This document shows positions 58,787 to 64,000 of a stretch of 64,000 nt of DNA, in pieces. The notes beneath the pieces were generated by a model. It saw nothing but the letters and a program-made list of their open reading frames with translations. It was not told the origin of the DNA and did no database searches. The stretch's first letter is position 1, and each line of letters opens with the position of its first letter. Both the position numbers and the translations under genes were made by a program. The stretch comes from Agromyces sp. Leaf222 (GTDB taxonomy: Bacteria; Actinomycetota; Actinomycetes; Actinomycetales; Microbacteriaceae): positions 62,001-126,000 of the forward strand of contig NZ_LMKQ01000004.1 in NCBI RefSeq assembly GCF_001421565.1, given 5' to 3'.

Positions 58787-59128
58787 TCACTCGTCCTCCA
58801 GGCCGTTCCAGTAGGGCCGGAGCTCGATGCGCCCGAGCCTGGACATCGGATGCCGCGACGCGACCTCGATCGCCTCGTCGAGGTCGCGGCAGTCGAGGAT
58901 GTCGTACCCCGCAATCCACTCCTTCGACTCGGTGAACGGGCCGTCGGTCACGATGGTCTCGCCGTTGCGCACGCGCACGAGCGTGGCGTCGCGCACGGGC
59001 TGCAACCGCTCGCCCCCGACCCGCGTTCCGCGCTCATCATTCTCGGCGACCCACTGCTCGATGGGGATGCCCTCGTCGCCGGAACGGTCGGGGTCGGTGT
59101 CGGTCGCGACGAACATGAAGTACAGCAT
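58787..59128 (-). CDS. DGPF/YCII-related protein, cotranscribed with the sigma gene
   Basis: A 113-residue ferredoxin-like-fold protein with the family signature VTDGPFTESKEWIAGYDILD (about 60-79) and C-terminal GRIELRPYW. DGPF proteins are the regular partners of ECF42 sigma factors; their chemistry is unknown. A GAGGAGAGC ribosome-binding site precedes the ATG. The first gene of a two-gene unit with the sigma factor. Confidence 0.9.
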   Translation of the reverse strand: MLYFMFVATDTDPDRSGDEGIPIEQWVAENDERGTRVGGERLQPVRDATLVRVRNGETIVTDGPFTESKEWIAGYDILDCRDLDEAIEVASRHPMSRLGRIELRPYWNGLEDE

Positions 59129-59167
59129 GTGCTCTCCTCGGTTTTCGGTTTCACGGTATGCCCAGGC

Positions 59168-59194
59168 GACGAACGAGGACAGGATGAATCGACA
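59168..59194 (-). promoter_or_regulatory. ECF42-type promoter of the DGPF-sigma unit
   Basis: On the minus strand TGTCGA (59189-59194) is followed after exactly 17 nt by CGTC (59168-59171). This matches the known ECF42 promoter type (TGTCGA at -35, CG[A/T]C at -10) and is mirrored at 59259-59285. Confidence 0.7.
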
Positions 59195-59198
59195 CGCT

Positions 59199-59244
59199 CG
59201 CGACATCCGGCCGAAAAAAGTTGGACGCAGGCCCGGATGTCGCG
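59199..59244. promoter_or_regulatory. Inverted repeat between the two ECF promoters
   Basis: CGCGACATCCGG (59199-59210) and CCGGATGTCGCG (59233-59244) form 12-bp arms with 22 nt between, including an AAAAAAG run. The arms contain the dispersed GCGACATCCG word. They may be an operator for another regulator or just a copy pair of the word. Confidence 0.5.
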
Positions 59245-59258
59245 AATTCCCCGGTGGA

Positions 59259-59285
59259 TGTCGATTCCGCCGCACCCCGTTCGTC
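59259..59285 (+). promoter_or_regulatory. ECF42-type promoter of the two-gene DGPF unit
   Basis: TGTCGA (59259-59264) is followed after 17 nt by CGTC (59282-59285), the mirror image of the promoter on the other strand. The ATG at 59324 lies about 40 nt downstream behind an AAAGGAG site. Confidence 0.7.
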
Positions 59286-59323
59286 GCAGGGGAAAGAGCG
59301 TGACGAGAAAGGAGCGCAGCGTG

Positions 59324-59665
59324 ATGGAGATCATGATGTTCGTGGTCGCGGACCCCGACGTGGATGCCGGGGAGGTCGATCAGGAGGCCGTCGCCGAATG
59401 GGATCGCACCATGGCCGAGCAGGGCGTGGTGAAGCGGGCCATGCGGTTGCGGCCCGCCGACGAGGCCGTGACCGTTCGGGTCAGGGGCGGCGAGACGATC
59501 GTGACCGACGGCCCGTTCACCGAGTCGAAGGAGTGGATCGCGGGCTACGACGTGCTCGAGGTGCCCGACCTCGAGACGGCCGTCGAGATCGCGAAGGGCG
59601 ACCTGCTCGCCCGCCACGGCGCCCTCGAGCTGCGGCCCTTCTGGACCCTGCACGGGGAGGAGTGA
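59324..59665 (+). CDS. DGPF/YCII-related protein
   Basis: A 113-residue paralogue of the product of 58787-59128. The signature VTDGPFTESKEWIAGYDVLE lies at about 60-79, and the start MEIMMFVVADPD is the usual beta strand of the fold. An AAAGGAG site precedes it; GTG 59321 is a possible start one codon earlier. It is followed 3 nt later by a third family member, so the two are co-transcribed under the ECF-type promoter. Confidence 0.9.
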   Translation: MEIMMFVVADPDVDAGEVDQEAVAEWDRTMAEQGVVKRAMRLRPADEAVTVRVRGGETIVTDGPFTESKEWIAGYDVLEVPDLETAVEIAKGDLLARHGALELRPFWTLHGEE

Positions 59666-59668
59666 GTC

Positions 59669-60016
59669 ATGGAGTACATGATGTTCGTCGTGCACGACCC
59701 CGAGGCCGAGCCGTACGTGGCCGAGGAGGACGACCTGGCCGAGTGGGACGCCGAGATGGTGCGCCGCGGCGTCTCGATCGCAGGCGACCGCCTGCGGCCG
59801 CCCGAGTTCGCGAAGACCGTGCGAGTGCGCGGTGACGAGGCGATCGTCACCGACGGCCCGTTCACCGAGTCGAAGGAGTGGGTCGCGGGGTTCGACGTCA
59901 TCGAGGTGCGCGACCTCGACGAGGCGATCGAGGTGGCCGCGAAGCATCCGATGGCCAGGTTCGGCCGCATCGAGCTCCGGCGGGCGTGGCCGCTCAGCGA
60001 GGGCTTCGAGCTGTAG
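59669..60016 (+). CDS. DGPF/YCII-related protein
   Basis: A 115-residue third family member: MEYMMFVVHDPE at the start, VTDGPFTESKEWVAGFDVIE at about 62-81 and GRIELRRAW near the end. GAGGAG just before the previous stop serves as its ribosome-binding site. The three paralogues differ in the N-terminal half, suggesting that they may form mixed assemblies or handle different ligands. Confidence 0.9.
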   Translation: MEYMMFVVHDPEAEPYVAEEDDLAEWDAEMVRRGVSIAGDRLRPPEFAKTVRVRGDEAIVTDGPFTESKEWVAGFDVIEVRDLDEAIEVAAKHPMARFGRIELRRAWPLSEGFEL

Positions 60017-60025
60017 GGCGCGGTG

Positions 60026-60805
60026 TCAGTGCGGCAGCACGAGCATCACGCCGAGCGCGATCATGACGACGGCGATGATCCCGTCGAGCACGCGCCACGC
60101 GCGCGGGCTCGCGAGCACGCCGCCGAGCAGCCGGGAGCCGTAGGCCAGGCCGAAGAACCAGATCAGGCTCGCGAGGCCGGCGCCCGCGGCGAACGCCCAG
60201 CGCGCGTCGCCGTGCGTGTTCGCGATCGAACCGAGCAGGAACACCGTGTCGAGGTACACATGCGGGTTCAGCCAGGTCAGCGCGAGGCAGGTGAGCACGG
60301 CCGCGGTCAGGGTCGTGCGGCCGACGGTCGGCGCGGTGCGCGGGGCCGTCGGGTTGATCCGAGCGATCGTCGGGGTCGCGGATGCCGCGGCCGGGCCGGG
60401 AACGGAGGCCGAGGTGTCCCGACCCGAGCCGTCCGCACCCGGGCCGCCCGCGGCATCCGCCCCACCGCTCGTGCCGCCGGCCTCGCCGGAACGCTCGCCG
60501 GCGACGAGGGCCTCGCCGCTCGGCCGGATCGCGCGCTTGGCGGCGAGCAGCCCGTAGACGACGAGGAACGCCGCACCCGCCCAGCGCACCGCCTCGACGA
60601 GCCACGGCACGGCCTGCAGCACCGCGCCGACGCCGGAGACGCCGAGCATGATGAGCGCGAGGTCGCTCAGGGCGCAGATCGCCGCGACGGCGAAGACGTG
60701 CTCGCGGCGGATGCCCTGGCGCAGCACGAACAGGTTCTGCGCGCCGATCGCGATGATGAGCGAGAGGCCGAGGCCGAGGCCGGCGAGCATGGCGGAGAAG
60801 GGCAC
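60026..60805 (-). CDS. LysE/ArgO-type amino acid exporter
   Basis: A 259-residue membrane protein of the LysE family, which exports lysine and arginine. The helix 1 segment GLSLIIAIGAQNLFVLRQGIRREH (about 14-37, key AIGAQNLFVLRQG) and the later TWLNPHVYLDTVFLLG (about 180-195) are diagnostic. The cytoplasmic loop between helices 3 and 4 (about residues 98-160) is expanded by a Gly/Ala/Ser/Pro-rich insert of about 50 residues. It is divergent from the ArgP/LysG-like activator, the standard arrangement. Confidence 0.92.
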   Translation of the reverse strand: MPFSAMLAGLGLGLSLIIAIGAQNLFVLRQGIRREHVFAVAAICALSDLALIMLGVSGVGAVLQAVPWLVEAVRWAGAAFLVVYGLLAAKRAIRPSGEALVAGERSGEAGGTSGGADAAGGPGADGSGRDTSASVPGPAAASATPTIARINPTAPRTAPTVGRTTLTAAVLTCLALTWLNPHVYLDTVFLLGSIANTHGDARWAFAAGAGLASLIWFFGLAYGSRLLGGVLASPRAWRVLDGIIAVVMIALGVMLVLPH

Positions 60806-60862
60806 GCTTCGACGGTAGGCGCGAATCTCGCATCAATCCAGCTCAGGTTCCTTCAGAAGCAT

Positions 60863-60868
60863 TAGCGT
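60863..60868 (+). promoter_or_regulatory. -10 box TAGCGT of the ArgP/LysG-like gene
   Basis: TAGCGT is followed after 8 nt by the ATG at 60877. It argues for this start rather than the TTG at 60868, which overlaps the box. Confidence 0.4.
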
Positions 60869-60876
60869 TGCTTCAG

Positions 60877-61800
60877 ATGGAGATCCCGACCGACCTCGCC
60901 CGCACGCTTGCCGTCGTCATCGACGAGGGCACGTTCGACGCGGCCGCCCGGCGCCTGCGCATCACGCCGTCGGCGGTGTCGCAGCGCATCAAGGCGCTCG
61001 AGCAGCAGCTCGGCCGGGTGCTCGTCGTGCGCAGCAAGCCCGCGCGGGCGACCGAGGCCGGCGCCGCCGTCGTGCGGCTCGCGCGTCAGCTCGCGCTGCT
61101 CGAGCACGACACGCTCGCGGCGTTCGGGCTCGACGCCGGCGACGACGATCGCGGCGGCGGCGGCGGCGGCGGCGGCCCGGCGCGGCCCGTGACCCTCCCG
61201 CTCGCCGTGAACGCCGACTCGCTCGCCACGTGGTTCCTGCCGGCGCTCGCGCGCGTCGCCGAGCGGCATCCGGTGGTCTTCGACCTGCACCGCGACGACC
61301 AGGACTTCACGGCCGGCCTGCTCGAGTCGGGCACCGTCATGGGCGCCGTCACCTCGCAGGCCGATCCGGTCGCCGGATGCCTCGTGCGCTCGCTCGGAAC
61401 CATGCGCTACGAGGCGGTGGCCACCCCGGCGTTCGCCGCACGCTGGACGCTGCCCGAGCGCGCGGATGCCTTCGCGACCGCGCCCGTCGTCGAGTTCGAC
61501 CGTCGCGACGACCTGCAGCGCCACTACCTCGCCGCCCGCGGCGTCGATCCCGACGCCCCGCCCCGCCACTTCGTGCCGGCCTCGGCCGACTTCGCGACGG
61601 CGATCAAGCTCGGCCTCGGCTGGGGACTCCTGCCAGGGTTCCAGTCGACCGACGAGCTCGCGGCCGGCACGCTGGTACCCCTCGGCGGGCCGCCCGTCGA
61701 CGTGCCCCTGTACTGGCAGCAGTGGAACCTGCGCTCGCCCCTGCTCGACGCCGTCGCCGATGCGCTCGCCGCCGAGGCCGCGACCGCGCTCGCGCTGTGA
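60877..61800 (+). CDS. ArgP/LysG-family LysR regulator
   Basis: A 307-residue LysR-type activator. The helix-turn-helix is at about residues 18-40 (FDAAARRLRITPSAVSQRIKALEQQLG, key RRLRITPSAVSQRIKALEQ). Strong ArgP features are ARATEAGAAVVRLARQLALLE and WFLPALARVAER. The linker between DNA-binding and effector domains contains eight consecutive glycines (about residues 92-99) coded by a GGC/GGCG microsatellite at about 61150-61175, an oddity for this family. It should sense lysine/arginine and activate the divergent exporter. Confidence 0.9.
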   Translation: MEIPTDLARTLAVVIDEGTFDAAARRLRITPSAVSQRIKALEQQLGRVLVVRSKPARATEAGAAVVRLARQLALLEHDTLAAFGLDAGDDDRGGGGGGGGPARPVTLPLAVNADSLATWFLPALARVAERHPVVFDLHRDDQDFTAGLLESGTVMGAVTSQADPVAGCLVRSLGTMRYEAVATPAFAARWTLPERADAFATAPVVEFDRRDDLQRHYLAARGVDPDAPPRHFVPASADFATAIKLGLGWGLLPGFQSTDELAAGTLVPLGGPPVDVPLYWQQWNLRSPLLDAVADALAAEAATALAL

Positions 61801-61853
61801 TGTCGCGCGAATCGTCGTGAACGCCGGTGATTGCGAGCGATTCGCGCGACATC
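61799..61853 (+). terminator. 16-bp-stem hairpin after the ArgP/LysG-like gene
   Basis: GATGTCGCGCGAATCG (61799-61814) pairs perfectly with CGATTCGCGCGACATC (61838-61853) across a 23-nt loop. The first arm overlaps the stop codon. The arms include the GCGACATC word. Confidence 0.65.
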
Positions 61854-62014
61854 GGCGGTCGCCGCGCGCGGGCCTCGCGAGGGGGCGGGCACGGGCCGCG
61901 CCGAGGGCGTTAGGCGATTCCACCTGTGAACTCAACCCCTTGTCGCCCTTGCGCGCGACGCGTTGACTTGGTCCCACAGCACGGCAGACCGCCGCAGCTG
62001 GAAGGGAGTCCATC

Positions 62015-62188
62015 ATGGGAACCGATGACCGCATCAAGAACACCGCCGAAGACCTCGGGGGCAAGGCCAAAGAGGCCCAGGGCAAGCTGACCGGTGACGA
62101 CTCGAAGGTCGCCGAGGGCAAGGCGGATCAGGCCAAGGCCGATCTGAAGAACGCCGCCGAAGACGTCAAGGACGCCTTCAAGCACTGA
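62015..62188 (+). CDS. CsbD-family small stress protein
   Basis: A 57-residue, highly charged helical protein rich in Lys, Asp, Glu and Ala: MGTDDRIKNTAEDLGGKAKE, then a middle part ending LKNAAEDVKDAFKH. CsbD proteins are induced by general stress (sigma-B type in Bacillus); their function is unknown. A GAAGGGAG ribosome-binding site lies 7 nt upstream, and TTGACT (61964-61969) may be a -35 box. A strong terminator follows. Confidence 0.85.
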   Translation: MGTDDRIKNTAEDLGGKAKEAQGKLTGDDSKVAEGKADQAKADLKNAAEDVKDAFKH

Positions 62189-62234
62189 CCCCCACCGCTC
62201 CCTCGGCGGCGTCGACGCGGCCGAGGACTTGAGA

Positions 62235-62274
62235 ACGAGAACGCCCGCACACCGGGGAGTGCGGGCGTTCTCGT
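62235..62274. terminator. Strong terminator after the CsbD gene
   Basis: ACGAGAACGCCCGCAC (62235-62250) pairs perfectly with GTGCGGGCGTTCTCGT (62259-62274) around an 8-nt loop. It lies between the CsbD gene and the convergent aspartate aminotransferase gene. Confidence 0.85.
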
Positions 62275-62444
62275 GCGTCCGGGCCTGCTCGACATCGCCG
62301 AGCCGCAGGATGAGACGTGCGACTCGCCGGTGCGGCACCGCGTGTCGGCGTCGATCGTCCGACGACTCGGCGCGGCGAAGCACCGACGGCGAGCGGATGT
62401 CGCGTGCCGGGCGCCCGCGATGACGCGACCGGCGGCGCCCGCGA

Positions 62445-63671
62445 CTACGCGAACAGCCGCTGCAGGCGCTGCACGCCCTCGAGGAGCGGCGCGTCGCCCA
62501 GCGCGTAGCTGAAGCGCAGGAATCCGCTGGGGCCGAACGCCTCGCCGGGAACGGCGGCGACCTCGGCCTGGTCGAGGATCAGGTCGGCGAGCTCGAGCGA
62601 GTTCGTCGGCGTGACGCCGCCCCATTCGCGACCGAGCAGTCCCGTGACATCGGGATAGACGTAGAACGCGCCCTCTGGCACCGGAACCGTGAGCCCGTCG
62701 ATCTTCGACAGCTCCGACACGATGAGGCGGCGACGGCGGTCGAACGCGCGGCGCATCTCCTCGACGGCGTCTTGGGGGCCGTTCAGTGCGGCGATCGCGG
62801 CGCGCTGCGACACGTTCGACACGTTCGACGTGAGGTGCGATTGCAGGTTCGCGGCGCCCTTGATGACGTCGGCGGGGCCGACCATCCAGCCGAGGCGCCA
62901 GCCGGTCATGGCGTAGGTCTTCGCGACGCCGTTGACGAGGATCGTCTGGTTCGCGAGGCCGGGCACGGCCTCGACGATCGACAGCGCGCGCGGGGCGGCG
63001 GCATCGGCCGGGCCGTCGATGGGCGCGTAGGTGAGGTTCTGGTAGATCTCGTCGGAGACCACCCAGATGCCGTGCTCGAGCGCCCACTCGCCGATGGCGC
63101 GCGTCTGCTCGGGGGAGTACACGGCGCCGGTCGGGTTCGACGGCGAGACGAAGAGCAGCACCTTGGTGCGCTCGGTGCGCGCGGCCTCGAGCTGCTCGAC
63201 GGTCACGAGGTAGCCCTGCTCGGAGCCGGCGAAGACGTCGACCTGCACGCCGCCGGCGAGCTTGATCGCCTCGGGGTAGGTGGTCCAGTAGGGCGTCGGC
63301 ACGAGCACCTCGTCGCCCGCGTCCAGCAGCACCTGGAACGCCTGGTAGACGGCCTGCTTGCCGCCGTTCGTGACGACGACCTGGCCGGGCGAGACCTCGA
63401 GGCCGGAGTCGCGCAGCGTCTTCGCGGCGATCGCCTCGCGCAGCTCCGGCAGGCCGGGCGCGGGCGTGTAGCGGTAGTTCTTGGGGTCGTGCACGGCTGC
63501 GAGCGCCGCCTCGACGATGTGATCGGGCGTCGCGAAGTCGGGCTCGCCCGCGGCATACGAGATGACGGGGCGGCCCTCGGCCTGCAGGGCTTTCGCCTTC
63601 GCGTCGACCTTGAGGGTCGCGGACTCGGCGATGGCGGCGATTCGGGTGGACAGGCGGGTGCGTTCGGTCAC
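62445..63671 (-). CDS. Aspartate aminotransferase (class I/II)
   Basis: A 408-residue PLP enzyme that transfers the amino group between aspartate and 2-oxoglutarate. Visible features are [16 protein letters not shown] (about 37-52), [12 protein letters not shown] (about 100), the aromatic PWYYW-like [23 protein letters not shown] (about 173), the PLP lysine in [16 protein letters not shown] (about K251) and the C-terminal arginine in FLRFSYALG (about 386). In many relatives this gene lies near murB and upstream of tRNA-Trp-secE-nusG. Here about 20 kb separates it from murB. Confidence 0.92.
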   Translation of the reverse strand: MTERTRLSTRIAAIAESATLKVDAKAKALQAEGRPVISYAAGEPDFATPDHIVEAALAAVHDPKNYRYTPAPGLPELREAIAAKTLRDSGLEVSPGQVVVTNGGKQAVYQAFQVLLDAGDEVLVPTPYWTTYPEAIKLAGGVQVDVFAGSEQGYLVTVEQLEAARTERTKVLLFVSPSNPTGAVYSPEQTRAIGEWALEHGIWVVSDEIYQNLTYAPIDGPADAAAPRALSIVEAVPGLANQTILVNGVAKTYAMTGWRLGWMVGPADVIKGAANLQSHLTSNVSNVSQRAAIAALNGPQDAVEEMRRAFDRRRRLIVSELSKIDGLTVPVPEGAFYVYPDVTGLLGREWGGVTPTNSLELADLILDQAEVAAVPGEAFGPSGFLRFSYALGDAPLLEGVQRLQRLFA

Positions 63672-63710
63672 GACGACCAGCCTACGGCGCGCGGGGCGCG
63701 CATGACAGGG

Positions 63711-63747
63711 CGACGGATGCCACCGGCGTGCGCCGCGGCATCCGTCG
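63711..63747 (-). terminator. Inverted word pair before the aminotransferase gene
   Basis: CGACGGATGCC (63711-63721) pairs with GGCATCCGTCG (63737-63747). The hairpin lies right after the stop of the DUF7144-type gene and probably terminates it. Its arms are two copies of the dispersed GGCATCCG word. Confidence 0.55.
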
Positions 63748-63758
63748 CCGTCGTCGGG

Positions 63759-64000
63759 TCAGCGGCGGATCTTGAGCTCGCGGCCGTGCACCGTCAGCGC
63801 GTAGATCACGAGGATGTCGATCGCGAGCACGATGAGCGACCACCACGGCTGCACGGGCAGCAGGAACAACTGCCCGATCGCGTTGAGGATCACGAGGATC
63901 ACCGCGACGACCCGTGCCCACGTCGCTCCGGAGAAGAGCGCTGCGCCGATCAGCACGAGCAGTACGCCGCTGATCACGTGCCACCAGCCCCACCCCTGCA
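63759..64000 (-). CDS. DUF7144-family membrane protein, partial
   Basis: The frame is open to the window edge, so the N-terminus is missing; at least 79 residues are visible. Three hydrophobic stretches are seen: the start WGWWHVISGVLLVLIGAALF, then ARVVAVILVILNAIGQLFLL, then WWSLIVLAIDILVIYALTVHG. The end VHGRELKIRR and the motif GATWARV are typical of the small DUF7144 membrane proteins of actinobacteria, whose function is unknown. GTG 63977 could be an internal start, but the upstream codons QGWGWWH fit the family and suggest that the true start is outside. Confidence 0.75.
   Translation of the reverse strand, partial: QGWGWWHVISGVLLVLIGAALFSGATWARVVAVILVILNAIGQLFLLPVQPWWSLIVLAIDILVIYALTVHGRELKIRR

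Overview
The window is chromosomal DNA of a very GC-rich actinobacterium. Codon use is strongly GC-biased, many genes start with GTG, and many promoters have a TANNNT -10 box placed 6-8 nt before the start codon, which implies leaderless mRNAs. Gene content (nba-type kynurenine operon, PucR/GABA genes, PspC-type histidine kinase, ECF sigma factor with DGPF proteins, DUF7144 protein) and the repeats (a GGTCTCGATACGCTTCGCTACTCGACC-like family, split here as GGTCTCGATACG + CTTCGCTACTCGACC) fit Microbacteriaceae, for example Agromyces or a relative. The genus is an inference. I found no rRNA, tRNA, insertion sequence, phage or CRISPR array.

Layout. 0-6 kb: the end of a SufS-like aminotransferase, a PstS-like lipoprotein, two FBP (EF-G-binding, FusB-like) zinc-finger proteins around a membrane protein, an SGNH hydrolase and a GH1 beta-glucosidase divided by a 28-bp perfect palindrome. 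6-17.5 kb: a PucR regulator and a nine-gene operon for 3-hydroxykynurenine/3-hydroxyanthranilate meta-cleavage down to pyruvate and acetyl-CoA, with a divergent LysR regulator. 17.6-20.8 kb: an LVIVD-repeat protein and a DHA2 exporter. 20.9-33.6 kb: an ABC importer with a fused permease, then gabT, glutamate dehydrogenase, gabD, a putrescine-oxidase-like flavoenzyme, a tandem universal stress protein and an APC permease. Together these form an amine/GABA catabolic block. Its promoter shares a two-part operator with the PucR gene 17 kb away.

33.7-42.1 kb: an amidohydrolase/MFS pair with a TetR regulator, an amino-acid antiporter, a CMD-family gene flanked by two ~155-bp direct repeats, then the housekeeping set hadA-like, hadB-like and murB. 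42.1-48.3 kb: repeats, a PspC membrane pair divergent from a PspC-domain histidine kinase and its LuxR-type response regulator, and a PAP2-diacylglycerol kinase fusion. 48.3-54.6 kb: a fatty acyl-CoA ligase, a TetR-MFS drug-efflux pair with a four-half-site operator, and an ABC-2 exporter. 54.7-60 kb: PEP carboxylase and an ECF42-like sigma factor with three DGPF proteins under two mirror-image promoters (TGTCGA-N17-CGTC). 60-64 kb: a LysE exporter with its ArgP/LysG regulator, a CsbD protein, an aspartate aminotransferase and a partial DUF7144 protein.

Across the window a short DNA word (GCGRCATCCG, often extended by CTCG) recurs far more often than composition predicts. It sits in both genes and spacers and sometimes forms inverted pairs that look like terminators. 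The most promising new leads are this word, the leader peptide/hairpin region before the second FBP gene, the operator shared by the PucR and GABA genes, and the paired ECF42 promoters.
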